A stretch of DNA of 49,094 nt, from the NCBI GenBank assembly GCA_964632995.1, contig CAZWDL010000046.1:1-49094 (forward strand). The letters are read 5' to 3'. The translations under genes were made by a program, and so were the position numbers. Origin of the DNA: CAZWDL01 sp964632995 (GTDB taxonomy: Bacteria > Bacteroidota > Bacteroidia > Chitinophagales > Saprospiraceae). Within the stretch, counting starts at the first letter, position 1, and the number at the start of each line of letters is the position of its first letter. Positions 1 to 8,768 of this stretch are shown here, in pieces. The notes beneath the pieces were generated by a model. The model was not told where the DNA came from, did not search any database, and worked only from the letters and a program-made list of their open reading frames with translations.

Positions 1-53
1 CATGACGGAAAAAGAGGCATAAGAAAACTGAAGAATTAAGTGAAACAGCCTCT
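1..53. repeat. Left copy of a 53-bp perfect terminal inverted repeat
   Basis: The first 53 bases are the exact reverse complement of the last 53 bases (49042-49094); identity breaks at base 54. Within the repeat AGAGGC (13-18) pairs with GCCTCT (48-53), so the inner limit of identity coincides with a short palindrome. Read left to right one frame is open from base 1 to a TAA at 37-39, followed by GTGAAACAGCCTCT. A stop codon right before a GAGGCTGTTTCAC-like end is how many insertion sequences finish. I infer that this is the outer edge of an IS copy, but no transposase is present in the window. Confidence 0.95.
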
Positions 54-124
54 AATAACCCTCCTGATTATCATACGCCGGTTTACTGAATGCAGGTTCT
101 TTATCGAATAGAAAAATCCGACCC

Positions 125-3100
125 ATGAAGCGCTTTTATCTTTCGCTGTCTGTTTTTTTCCTGATCACCGCTACGCTTTCCGTGTTGCAAGCCCAGCGGC
201 TCGAGCAATTTTCGGAGGCCCGGGCCGAATTCATCTCGCAGCTCGAACAATACATGACGGCTAGTAAACAGCAATCTGTGGAAAATACCTACAAGGAATT
301 CGAAGGCATTTTCAAAAGCGGCATGTTTTCCGATGAAGAAATTGACCAGATCCTGTATACCGGTAATGCGATGCTCGCCCGGCGAATGTCGGCCAATCCT
401 TATTTTCATACTTACCTGTCAGGGCTTATACGGCTCAAATCCACCGAAAACAGCGATAAGCATTTCAAGGAGTGGCATACCGTACTCGATACGATGCTGG
501 CCGACAAGGATAATACCCGCTCCATGAACTTCCAGGATTTTCTGACTTTTTCCACTTCTTTTTTTGAACACAGGGCCTTGCGTTATTCTCCTACCGGTAC
601 CTCCTGGTTTGCATTGGGGGAGGATTATTCCTGGGGCTATGAGGAAGGCGAGCCTTACCTCAGTTTTGAAGAACTGGATTTGCTGGCGTCCCGCAAGCAG
701 GATTCCATTTTTATTTACCAAACCTCGGGTCGGTTTCTTCCCATCGAGGAAACCTGGAAAGGAGAGGGCGGGAAAGTGACCTGGGAGCGCTTCGGATGGA
801 GTAAGGATTCCACTTATGTGGAATTGCCTGAGTATGAGTTTGAAATGAACCGGAGCCTTTATTTGGTCAAGAATGCCCGCCTGCATTATCCGCTTTTTTT
901 CGGCACAAAGGTTGTGGAAGGCGATTTCAGTGATAAGCTGACCGTCGAGAATGCCGTAACCGGCAGTTCCTATCCTCGGTTTGAATCTTATGACGATAGG
1001 CTGGAACTTGATAATATCGGTTCGGGTATCAAATACACGGGTGGTTTTCGACTACACGGAACTACTATTTATGGTTTTGGAACGAAAGACCGGTCGGCGA
1101 AACTCAATATCTTTGATAAAGAAGAACGACTCACCTTCCGGGCTGTGGCCGATTTGTATACCATACGCCGGGAGGAAGAAATTATAGGGGAAGGGGTAGA
1201 AGCCGCTTTCTACTTCAGGCAGGATTCGATTTTTCATCCCTCTGTCAATATTCGCTTTAGTATTCAGGAAAAGGAGATGATCCTCTCGAGGGGAGACAGA
1301 GGTAGCGATCGAAATCCCTTTTTTAGTTCGATACACGAAATCAATATCGATGCCGATAAAATTTACGCCTATCTGGATCGCGATTCGGTCGTTATCGGGA
1401 AGGAAACCATTGATATTGCCAGGAAAAAGGACATATTCTTCGAGTCACACGATTATTTCAATGAGAATGACTACCGGCGTATCCAAAATATTGCCCCCTT
1501 CAACCCCATCGCCATTATGAAGGTGACGGCCGAGCGGGAAGGCAATAACTTCATCGATGCTAACCTGCTTGCCCAGCGCATAAATTCCAAATTTACCGTA
1601 GATAATATTCAAAGCCTCCTCTACGACCTGTCGGCCAAAGGCTTCATCAACTACAACAGCGAGGAGGAGATCGTGGAAGTCAAGGATAAGGTTTTCCACT
1701 ACGCCGATGCAGATCAGGGAAAGGTAGACTACGATGATCTGCGAATTCGCTCAGTGACGGATAGTGCCAACGCCGTATTAAACCTGCAAAACAACGAGAT
1801 CACCATTAATGGAATAGAGCACATTGAATTCAGCCGCCGGCAGAAAGTAGCGCTCCTTCCGGAAAACGGGCAGATCACGCTGTTGCCAGACCGCGATATG
1901 AACTTTGGCGGTAAGATGTATGCCGGCTTCACCACTCTTCAGGGCAATGGGTTTCATCTTGATTACACCCGCTTTCAAATCGAACTCGACTCAGTCGGTT
2001 ACTTTGATCTTTTCGTTCCCACCGGCGAGTTCGACAGCGATCGCAACCCGATCGCTCAGGGGATCAATTCGCGTATTGAAAACCTCAGTGGCGTACTGCT
2101 GATCGATGCACCCAATAATAAGTCGGGTAAAGAGGAGATTGTCATGTTCCCGAGTCTGCAGAGTAAGAAAAAGTCTTACGTATTTTACGATTACGAAGAG
2201 ACGCGGGATAGTATTTACACCCGCGATTCTTTTTACTTCGAGGTAGATCCCTTTAGCTTTAACCACCTCGATGCCTTTACTGCCAGAGATATTCGCTTCG
2301 AAGGTCGATTGGCTTCCGGAGGTATCTTTCCGGATATTAATGAAGCGCTCACCCTGCAGGAAGATCGCTCGCTCGGGTTCATCACTCAGACACCGGAAGA
2401 GGGGTATCCCAACTACCGGGATAAGGGCAACTTCAGCGGTGAAATCCAGCTGAGCAATAAGGGGCTTACCGGTAAGGGAACACAGCAATACCTGATGGCT
2501 TCGATCAATTCCGAGGACATTGTCTTTTTGCCACAACGCACGCTGGCCAGTGCTGAGGAATTCAACCTGGAAGAGGTGCGCTCCGATGAGCGGGAGGTAC
2601 CACAGGTGCGCGGGCAGGATGTCAGCATTGACTGGCGCCCATACAAGGATAGTATGTATATCCGCCCCAAGGAAGTGCCCTTTGCCCTTTTTAAAGAAAA
2701 TAATCATACCCTTGATGGAACCATGATTCTCACGCCGGGGGGACTGAAGGGAGATGGCTTGCTCGCCTGGGATAAAGCAAACATGCAATCGAAATACTTC
2801 TCTTTCGGCGCCTTTTCCACCGTAGCCGATACCACCGCCGTCAGTATTCGCGCCTTTAATACTGAGGAACTGGCCCTACAAACCGAAAACGTTTTCGGTT
2901 CTGTCGACTTCGATGAGCAGGTCGGTACTTTTAAGGCCAATGAGGAGTTCCTGGAAACCACGCTCCCCTACAACCAGTACCAAACTTCCATGAATGAATT
3001 CGACTGGGATATGAAGGAAGAAACCATCACCTTCAATGCGGAAGCAGGAAGCCTGGGATCTTTCATTTCTATTCACCCGGATCAGGACTCCCTGCGGTTT

Positions 3101-4687
3101 CAGGGAGAATCCGCTTTCTATGACTTGAAAACCAATCAGTTGAATATCGGCGGCGTGCCTTTCCTCGTTTCTGCTGATGCCTTTGTTTACCCCGACAGCG
3201 GTAAAGTGGATATTCAACCGGGCGGTGTCATGAACACGCTAAATAATGCCCGGATTGTCGCGGACACCATCAACCAGCTTCACGTCATCAACCGGGCGAC
3301 TGTCGATGTTCGCGGGCGAAAAGAATATCGGGCAAGCGGATTTTATGAATATAACATTGGAGATAAGGAGCAAGAGATCGAGTTCGCCGATATTGCCGGC
3401 ACCCGGGTGGGTAAAGGCGCTATGAGCGAAAAACGCGTAGCAACCAGAGCTAAAGGAGAAGTGACGGAGGAGGATGATTTCTATATCGATCATAAAACGG
3501 AATTTCAGGGGCTGATCAGCCTGCAATCGGAATCGCGCAATCTCTTCTTTGACGGCTTCGCCCGCCTGGATGCCAACCAGCTCCCGGAGCGATACTGGTT
3601 TACCATACGAAGCGAAGGCGACAAGCAGGACCTGGCCATCAAGTATGATTCGCCTAAAGATTACGAAGGCTATCCACTTGAAACGGGTCTGTTTCTGAGC
3701 AGGGAAACTGCCCAGCTTTACCCGAGAGTAATGATGCCCCTCTACTTCCGTAAAGACCGTCCCATCATGCCGGTGACGGGTGTATTTACCTATGATCAGA
3801 TCAAAGACGAGTTTGTTTTCGGCGACTCAACCCGGATCCTGGGCGGCGCTATCCGGGGTAATAAACTGGTGTTCAGCAATACTGACGGCACGATCAAGGC
3901 GGAAGGGAAGTTTAACCTCGGCTCAGGACTCAAATACGTGAGTATCGATGCGACCGGCCGCGCTGCCACGGCTTTTCCACCTCAGGAAGAGCAGTCTAAT
4001 GTAGTGTCGGATGCCGATAGCTCCCTGCTCGCTCCGCCACCCCCAAGTATGATGCCCGTCGATGTTGAATTGATGGCGGGGGTTAAACTCATTGTTCCGG
4101 AAAAACTGATGAAAATCATCATCACCGACATACAGTCCGCCAGCTTCGATGCCAGAAATATCACTTACCTGACTAACGTGGATTTTTACAAAAAGGCGGC
4201 AGCTGACCTCTTTACCAATAACGGAAAAGTGAATGAGGCCCTGGAGGCAATCACTTCTGGTTTCCTGGATATTCCGGCGGAATTCAATCCTTACACCTTC
4301 CTCTTCACTCCTCTGAAGATGAAGTGGGACCCCGATTACCAGTCTTTCATCACCAAGGAACCGACCAAGGTAGGGGTAAACAGTATTAATGGCGCTTCCA
4401 TCAATAAAGTCCTGACCTGTCACATCGAATTCAAAATGCCGACCAACGAGGACGATCGCCTCTATATCTACCTGAATTCGCCCAGCGGCCTGTACTATTT
4501 CTTTGGCTTCAAGCAGGGCATCCTTAACATCACCTCCAACAATCCCAAATTTATGGATGAACTGCTTAACCTTAAGACCAAAGACCTCGTCATGAAAATG
4601 GACGATGGAGAAACCTATGAGATTCAGGCGGTAGAGCCGAGTACGGCCAAGCTGTTTCTGCGACGAATGGAGGCCGTGGGACGTTGA
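125..4687 (+). CDS. Large secreted beta-rich protein of unknown function (1520 aa)
   Basis: I do not recognise this protein. Residues 1-23 form a signal peptide ending in LQAQ, so it should leave the cytoplasm. There is no lipobox, no membrane segment after the signal, and no obvious T9SS sorting domain at the C-terminus. Residues 30-130 look helical; from about 280 to the end it is beta-strand-like. Segments of the form L-x-G-x-G followed by alternating hydrophobic residues recur near residues 600, 776 (GLTGKG) and 869 (GLKGDG), which suggests stacked beta repeats of the kind seen in beta-helix or beta-taco proteins; that is inference. A Pro-rich stretch (PPPPSMMP, about residue 1310) precedes a C-terminal region. 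It is a single-gene unit: 71 bases separate it from the left repeat and a strong terminator follows its stop. Confidence 0.9.
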   Translation: MKRFYLSLSVFFLITATLSVLQAQRLEQFSEARAEFISQLEQYMTASKQQSVENTYKEFEGIFKSGMFSDEEIDQILYTGNAMLARRMSANPYFHTYLSGLIRLKSTENSDKHFKEWHTVLDTMLADKDNTRSMNFQDFLTFSTSFFEHRALRYSPTGTSWFALGEDYSWGYEEGEPYLSFEELDLLASRKQDSIFIYQTSGRFLPIEETWKGEGGKVTWERFGWSKDSTYVELPEYEFEMNRSLYLVKNARLHYPLFFGTKVVEGDFSDKLTVENAVTGSSYPRFESYDDRLELDNIGSGIKYTGGFRLHGTTIYGFGTKDRSAKLNIFDKEERLTFRAVADLYTIRREEEIIGEGVEAAFYFRQDSIFHPSVNIRFSIQEKEMILSRGDRGSDRNPFFSSIHEINIDADKIYAYLDRDSVVIGKETIDIARKKDIFFESHDYFNENDYRRIQNIAPFNPIAIMKVTAEREGNNFIDANLLAQRINSKFTVDNIQSLLYDLSAKGFINYNSEEEIVEVKDKVFHYADADQGKVDYDDLRIRSVTDSANAVLNLQNNEITINGIEHIEFSRRQKVALLPENGQITLLPDRDMNFGGKMYAGFTTLQGNGFHLDYTRFQIELDSVGYFDLFVPTGEFDSDRNPIAQGINSRIENLSGVLLIDAPNNKSGKEEIVMFPSLQSKKKSYVFYDYEETRDSIYTRDSFYFEVDPFSFNHLDAFTARDIRFEGRLASGGIFPDINEALTLQEDRSLGFITQTPEEGYPNYRDKGNFSGEIQLSNKGLTGKGTQQYLMASINSEDIVFLPQRTLASAEEFNLEEVRSDEREVPQVRGQDVSIDWRPYKDSMYIRPKEVPFALFKENNHTLDGTMILTPGGLKGDGLLAWDKANMQSKYFSFGAFSTVADTTAVSIRAFNTEELALQTENVFGSVDFDEQVGTFKANEEFLETTLPYNQYQTSMNEFDWDMKEETITFNAEAGSLGSFISIHPDQDSLRFQGESAFYDLKTNQLNIGGVPFLVSADAFVYPDSGKVDIQPGGVMNTLNNARIVADTINQLHVINRATVDVRGRKEYRASGFYEYNIGDKEQEIEFADIAGTRVGKGAMSEKRVATRAKGEVTEEDDFYIDHKTEFQGLISLQSESRNLFFDGFARLDANQLPERYWFTIRSEGDKQDLAIKYDSPKDYEGYPLETGLFLSRETAQLYPRVMMPLYFRKDRPIMPVTGVFTYDQIKDEFVFGDSTRILGGAIRGNKLVFSNTDGTIKAEGKFNLGSGLKYVSIDATGRAATAFPPQEEQSNVVSDADSSLLAPPPPSMMPVDVELMAGVKLIVPEKLMKIIITDIQSASFDARNITYLTNVDFYKKAAADLFTNNGKVNEALEAITSGFLDIPAEFNPYTFLFTPLKMKWDPDYQSFITKEPTKVGVNSINGASINKVLTCHIEFKMPTNEDDRLYIYLNSPSGLYYFFGFKQGILNITSNNPKFMDELLNLKTKDLVMKMDDGETYEIQAVEPSTAKLFLRRMEAVGR

Positions 4688-4697
4688 TAGGGCTTAC

Positions 4698-4733
4698 ACC
4701 AGGAGGGCTTTTTTTAACCCCCTCCTGGTTTTG
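4698..4733 (+). terminator. Rho-independent terminator after the 1520-aa gene
   Basis: A perfect 10-bp stem, ACCAGGAGGG (4698-4707) with CCCTCCTGGT (4720-4729), encloses a 12-base loop and is followed by a short T run. It begins 10 bases after the stop codon and isolates the secreted-protein gene from the tRNA unit. Confidence 0.85.
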
Positions 4734-4800
4734 GCAGGAAAGGGGAACTTTTCTCACACTAAATACATTTACAAAAAGTGATAAAAAGTTATCCGCAATT

Positions 4801-4832
4801 CTTGATTTTATAATACAGGTTCTCTACATTTG
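4801..4832 (+). promoter_or_regulatory. Bacteroidota-type promoter for tRNA-Ser
   Basis: TACATTTG at 4825-4832 matches the Bacteroidota -7 consensus TAnnTTTG exactly. CTTG at 4801-4804 lies 20 bases upstream and fits the -33 TTTG element with one mismatch. Transcription would start near 4839, about 50 bases ahead of the mature tRNA end. Confidence 0.6.
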
Positions 4833-4890
4833 CAATCGCTTCGGAAAAGAGATAGCAAAAGTGCTTTCTGAAGCAGTGTTCAGGTTACCC

Positions 4891-4982
4891 GGTGACGTGG
4901 GTGAGTGGCTGAAACCACCAGTTTGCTAAACTGGCATACTCTTAACGGGGTATCGCGGGTTCGAATCCCGCCGTCACCGCCA
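4891..4982 (+). tRNA. tRNA-Ser (anticodon GCT)
   Basis: The acceptor stem GGTGACG (4891-4897) pairs with CGTCACC (4972-4978), discriminator G4979. The anticodon stem CCAGT/ACTGG (4918-4922, 4930-4934) holds loop TTGCTAA with anticodon GCT at 4925-4927, reading AGC/AGU serine codons. There is a long variable arm, as expected for tRNA-Ser, and a T arm with loop TTCGAAT. CCA is encoded at 4980-4982, unlike the neighbouring tRNA-Pro. Confidence 0.97.
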
Positions 4983-4985
4983 TCG

Positions 4986-5019
4986 CCCGCCGAAGCGCTA
5001 CAGCGGACGTGGGTTTTTT
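4986..5019 (+). terminator. Probable terminator after tRNA-Ser
   Basis: An interrupted stem, CCCGC (4986-4990) with GTGGG (5009-5013) and an inner CGC/GCG pair, is followed by six T. It sits directly after the tRNA 3' end. The stem is imperfect, so confidence is moderate. Confidence 0.5.
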
Positions 5020-5102
5020 GAAAAGAACGGAGCAAAGCAAGAGAGGTAGAAAGTAATCCTTTCCGGTATTCAATCTTTTTTGTCATCAATCCTTTTTTCT
5101 TA

Positions 5103-5177
5103 CGGGGCATAGCGCAGCCCGGTTAGCGCGCCTGCTTTGGGAGCAGGAGGCCCCAGGTTCGAATCCTGGTGCCCCGA
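5103..5177 (+). tRNA. tRNA-Pro (anticodon TGG)
   Basis: The acceptor stem CGGGGCA (5103-5109) pairs with TGCCCCG (5170-5176), discriminator A5177. The anticodon stem CCTGC/GCAGG (5131-5135, 5143-5147) carries loop TTTGGGA with anticodon TGG at 5138-5140. The T arm is canonical (GGTTCGAATCC). No CCA is encoded (CTA follows). The T-rich stretch upstream (5070-5100) has no clean promoter match. Confidence 0.97.
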
Positions 5178-5188
5178 CTAAATCAACT

Positions 5189-5224
5189 AAAGGCCATTCT
5201 GCGATCGCGGAATGGCCTTTTTAT
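5189..5224 (+). terminator. Terminator after tRNA-Pro
   Basis: An 11-bp perfect stem, AAAGGCCATTC (5189-5199) with GAATGGCCTTT (5210-5220), is followed by further T residues. It starts 11 bases after the tRNA. Confidence 0.85.
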
Positions 5225-5271
5225 TTGATTTGAGCTCCCCCCCACAGGATCACGGACCAAAGCAAGTAACT

Positions 5272-5309
5272 AAAAAAGCATTTCACACCAATCGTGAAAT
5301 GCTTTTTTT
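5272..5309. terminator. Bidirectional hairpin terminator between tRNA-Pro and dnaA
   Basis: A 15-bp perfect stem, 5272-5286 with 5294-5308, encloses a 7-base loop (ACCAATC). It has A residues on its left flank and T residues on its right, so it can end transcription from either side. It lies 114 bases beyond the dnaA stop and would terminate dnaA, and anything reading through from the tRNAs. Confidence 0.85.
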
Positions 5310-5422
5310 GCTGACCAGATGGTCTATTGAATTTTTCCCGGTGGAACTGAATCCGTATTCAGCCGTTTTGATGAATGAGTTTCCGGCCTGAGGCGAGCAA
5401 GGCTACAAATTCATTCATTCGC

Positions 5423-6841
5423 TCACTTCTCATTCAGGCTCATTTTAATCTTTTTTTCCAAATCATTGACCGTGTCTTTAAAGATGGCGTCGGTTTCCAT
5501 CAGATCCTGTACGGTTTTGCAGGAGTAGATAACGGTAGAGTGGTCACGGCCGCCAAAATTTTCACCGATGGCTTTAAGCGATTTATCAGTCAGATTTTTG
5601 GCCAGGTACATCGACAACTGACGGGCGATGACGATCGAGCGTTTCCGGGTTTTGCCCTGCAGGTTTTCCACTTCCATGTCAAAGTGTTCGGCCACCAGTT
5701 TTTGAATGTAGTCGACGGTGATCTCTTTATTTATTTGGCTGACGAAGTTTTTGATGACCTCCTTGGCCAGATCCAGGTCGATCTCGCGGCGGTTGAGCGA
5801 AGATTGCGCCATAAGACTGACCAGCACGCCTTCCAGTTCGCGGATATTGTTTTTAATGTTATAACAAATGAATTCTATAACATCCGGTGGGATTTCTATC
5901 CCTTCACGGCTCATCTTGTGTTCCAGGATAGCCATGCGCGTTTCCAGGTCGGGCACCTGCAGATCAGCAGTAAGCCCCCACTTAAATCGGGAGATCAGGC
6001 GTTCCTCCATACCGTCCAGGTCTTTGGGCGGACGGTCGGAAGTCAGTACGATCTGCCGGCCGTTCTGGTGGAGCTGATTGAAAATGTGGAAGAAAATCTC
6101 CTGAGTTTTGTGCTTGTTGGCCAGAAACTGAATATCATCCACGATCAGGACATCGATGAGCTGGTAGAAGTTGACAAAGTCATTTGTGGCGTTGTTCTTG
6201 ATGGACTGGATGATCTGATTGGTAAATTTCTCTGACGAGACGTACAAAACCGTTTTGTTGGGGAAATTCTCAATGACCTCATTACCGATAGCATGAGCGA
6301 GGTGCGTTTTACCCAAGCCGACATCTCCGTAAATGACCAGTGGATTAAAGGAGGTGGAGCCCGGTTTTTTTGCAATAGCCAGCCCCGCCGAACGCGCCAG
6401 CCGGTTAAAGTCACCTTCAATGTAATTCTTAAAGGTGTAGTTGGGGTTGAGCTGTGGTTCTACTTTAACTTTTTTGATTCCGGGAATGACAAAGGGGTTT
6501 TTGATGTGCTCGGTATCCACCATACCCGGGGCCGCCTTATGGCTGCCTGATTCTCCATTGGAAATTTTCGAATGTTTTGACTCTCCGGGATGGCCCATGA
6601 GGATCTGATACTCCAGCTTGGCCATGTCCCCGAGTTCGTTTCGGATGGTTGTTTTAAGCAGAGAAACGTAGTGTTCCTCCAGCCATTCGTAAAAGAATTT
6701 GTTGGGTACTTGAATTGTCAGCGCATTCTCCTCTAAGCTCACTGGTTTAATGGGCTCAAACCAGGTCTTAAAGCTGCGTGTATTAACATGCTTGCGAATG
6801 GTCTGCAGACAATTACCCCATACTGTAGCATGATCTCTCAT
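5423..6841 (-). CDS. dnaA: Chromosomal replication initiator protein DnaA
   Basis: This AAA+ ATPase binds DnaA boxes and opens the replication origin. At 472 residues it has the usual family length. Domain I is at 1-80. The Walker A loop GDVGLGKT is at 172-179 (Asp in the second position, where Gly is more common; the GxxxxGKT pattern is intact) and Walker B IVDDIQF at 233-239. The C-terminal DNA-binding domain (about 370-472) includes the signature GGRDHSTVIYSCK at 430-442. The gene is monocistronic: it converges on the tRNA unit with a bidirectional terminator between them and diverges from the efflux operon. dnaN does not follow it, and I see no cluster of DnaA boxes around it, so the origin is not evident here. 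Confidence 0.98.
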   Translation of the reverse strand: MRDHATVWGNCLQTIRKHVNTRSFKTWFEPIKPVSLEENALTIQVPNKFFYEWLEEHYVSLLKTTIRNELGDMAKLEYQILMGHPGESKHSKISNGESGSHKAAPGMVDTEHIKNPFVIPGIKKVKVEPQLNPNYTFKNYIEGDFNRLARSAGLAIAKKPGSTSFNPLVIYGDVGLGKTHLAHAIGNEVIENFPNKTVLYVSSEKFTNQIIQSIKNNATNDFVNFYQLIDVLIVDDIQFLANKHKTQEIFFHIFNQLHQNGRQIVLTSDRPPKDLDGMEERLISRFKWGLTADLQVPDLETRMAILEHKMSREGIEIPPDVIEFICYNIKNNIRELEGVLVSLMAQSSLNRREIDLDLAKEVIKNFVSQINKEITVDYIQKLVAEHFDMEVENLQGKTRKRSIVIARQLSMYLAKNLTDKSLKAIGENFGGRDHSTVIYSCKTVQDLMETDAIFKDTVNDLEKKIKMSLNEK

Positions 6842-6954
6842 TCTCCAGGTTGATTAAGCTTTAACGCTGGTTAAATAAAATAGCTGTTTGCAGCTAAGTA
6901 TAACTTAGGCAGTATCAGTAAGTTAGAGAAATGCGGCAATGATAGTAGATTTTG

Positions 6955-7081
6955 GGAACTCCGGTAGATCATTGGTGCATCGCTTGCTCAAATTGCTTTT
7001 AGAGCAATGAAGGATTACAAATATGGGGAAAAAAAATTAACCTGTAAAGGATACCTTAGGCTTTCTAGGTATTTTTTTTTT
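6955..7081 (+). ncRNA. Candidate small RNA ending at an orphan terminator
   Basis: The gap 6842-7321 between the divergent dnaA and efflux genes contains a plus-strand terminator with no gene in front of it: ATACCT..TAG pairs with CTAGGTAT (7051-7072, one bulged T) and is followed by ten T. Upstream a hairpin ATTGCT/AGCAAT (6992-6997, 7003-7008) can form, and TAGATTTTG near 6945 resembles a -7 element with one extra base. A transcript of roughly 100-130 nt is possible. I match it to no RNA family. The alternative is that the hairpin merely blocks stray transcription. Confidence 0.3.
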
Positions 7082-7321
7082 ACTAAACTGTTTGCTCGGA
7101 AATCGGCCTTTGAAAGCCACGAGAAATCCATCGGCTATCCTCTTTTGTCAACTTTTTTGTTAAAGATGCAGCTCATTATCAGAATGCCGGGTTAAACCGA
7201 GCAGCCGTTCAAAGGCGTCATTCGTAAGTTGTTAATTTTCATTTATACCAACAATCCTTGCCCAGAAATTTGTATTTTGCATAAAACTGTTTCAGCCACA
7301 TTTTATCAAAAATCATCTGAC

Positions 7322-8713
7322 ATGCCTGGCGTAAAAACACTGATCCCAGTTGTCTTGATTTTGTTATTAGGCGTAGCGTCCTATCTATATTTTGGTTCTT
7401 CCGAAACGGAACAGGAAAAAGACCTGACAACTGTCGTTAAACCTGGCGAGTTCGTCATTACCGTAAGCGCCACCGGTGAACTCAACGCCAAGCGCTCCGT
7501 CAAGGTCCGGGGCCCTCAGGGTATGCGTGCTGCAGGAATTTACCAGACGACGATTGCCGAACTGGTGCCCGAAGGGACGATTATTGAAAAGGGTGACTTC
7601 GTGGGTTCGCTCGATCGCACCGAACTGGCCAATAAGATGAGCACGATACAGACCGAGCTGGACAAGATTCAGACCCAGTTGCAACAGGCTAAAATAGATA
7701 CCGCCATCGAAATGCGGGGATTGCGCGATGAAATCATCAACCTGGAGTTTTCAAAAAAGGAAAAATTGCTCAACCTGGAGCAGAGCAAGTACGAACCGCA
7801 GTCGGTCATTCAGCAGGCTGAGCTCGACCTGGAGCGCACCGAACGTGATTATAAGCAGTTACTGCGCAAATACGAACTCAAAGAGGAACAATCGGAAGCA
7901 AAAATCGAAGAAATCATGACCTTGCTGCGACAGAATCAGCTGCAGCTTAATATTCTGCAAGAGCTCTCCGACGGTTTTCGCATCACTGCTCCGGAGGACG
8001 GCATGCTTATCTACGCGCGTACCTGGAACGGAAAAAAGGAACCCGGCTCCCAAATTTCCGCCTGGGACCCCGTGGTCGCCGAACTGCCCGACCTGTCGGA
8101 CATGATTTCTACCACTTACGTCAATGAGGTCGATATCAGTAGGGTGGAAAAAGGTCAGGAAGTGAAAATCCAGATCGATGCTTTTCCTGATAAAACCTAT
8201 TCGGGCCGTGTTATCAAAGTGGCCAATATCGGAGAACAACTTCGGGGCTATGACGCCAAAGTTTTTGAAGTAGTCGTTCAGGTTAACGAAGTGGATTCCA
8301 TCATGCGACCGGCCATGACGACCAGTAACGAGATCGTTACCAATGTCTACGAGGAGATCATCTCCGTTCCGCTTGAGGCCCTGCATTCGGATAGCCTGCC
8401 TTTCGTTTACAAAAGGCAGGATGGCGCAATCGTTCGCCAGGAAGTGATCACCGGACCATCTAACGATGTGGGAATTATAATCGCCCATGGCTTGGAAAAG
8501 GGGGATGAGGTTTTCCTCGCTGTCCCCACGAATACGGAGAACCTGGAGTTCGTACCGATCGACCAGGCCATCAAGGAAAAAATCCTTGCCGAGCAGGAAG
8601 CGGATGCCCGTCGTCGCAAAGCAGAAGCCATGGAGCGCAGGAAAGAGGTCAGCGACATAGAGCCACCCAGTAGCTCTTCCGGTGATGGAGGGGGCGTCAT
8701 TATTATCCGGTAA
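7322..8713 (+). CDS. MacA-like periplasmic adaptor (HlyD family)
   Basis: This is a membrane-fusion protein of a tripartite efflux pump, linking an inner-membrane transporter to a TolC-type channel. The ATG at 7322 starts a short cytoplasmic end and a membrane anchor (LIPVVLILLLGVASYLYF, residues 7-24); an upstream in-frame extension would add an unlikely leader. A lipoyl-like half follows (about 40-90), then a long alpha-helical hairpin (about 95-215, rich in Glu, Gln and Lys), the second lipoyl half (ITAPEDG) and beta-barrel domains. The Ser/Gly-rich tail (SSSSGDGGG) is odd. Length is 463 residues. It is the first gene of an operon with the permease and TolC-like genes. TATTTTG at 7273-7279 may be part of its promoter. 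Confidence 0.9.
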   Translation: MPGVKTLIPVVLILLLGVASYLYFGSSETEQEKDLTTVVKPGEFVITVSATGELNAKRSVKVRGPQGMRAAGIYQTTIAELVPEGTIIEKGDFVGSLDRTELANKMSTIQTELDKIQTQLQQAKIDTAIEMRGLRDEIINLEFSKKEKLLNLEQSKYEPQSVIQQAELDLERTERDYKQLLRKYELKEEQSEAKIEEIMTLLRQNQLQLNILQELSDGFRITAPEDGMLIYARTWNGKKEPGSQISAWDPVVAELPDLSDMISTTYVNEVDISRVEKGQEVKIQIDAFPDKTYSGRVIKVANIGEQLRGYDAKVFEVVVQVNEVDSIMRPAMTTSNEIVTNVYEEIISVPLEALHSDSLPFVYKRQDGAIVRQEVITGPSNDVGIIIAHGLEKGDEVFLAVPTNTENLEFVPIDQAIKEKILAEQEADARRRKAEAMERRKEVSDIEPPSSSSGDGGGVIIIR

Positions 8714-8768
8714 ATGCGTTGTCAAGTATTAGCTGCCGGGCTTTTATTCCGTTTGGAAATTATCCATC

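Noticed and set aside
1991..2788. 265-codon open frame on the minus strand inside the 1520-aa gene
   Set aside because: No signal, domain or neighbour supports it, and the plus-strand frame is continuous over 1520 codons with a signal peptide and terminator.
4789..4797. TTATCCGCA, one base from a DnaA box, in the neighbourhood of dnaA
   Set aside because: A single imperfect site with no others nearby in 4688-5422 or 6842-7321; not enough for an origin.
5375..6235. 286-codon open frame opposite dnaA
   Set aside because: It lies antisense over the conserved ATPase and DNA-binding domains of dnaA; a shadow of its codon usage.
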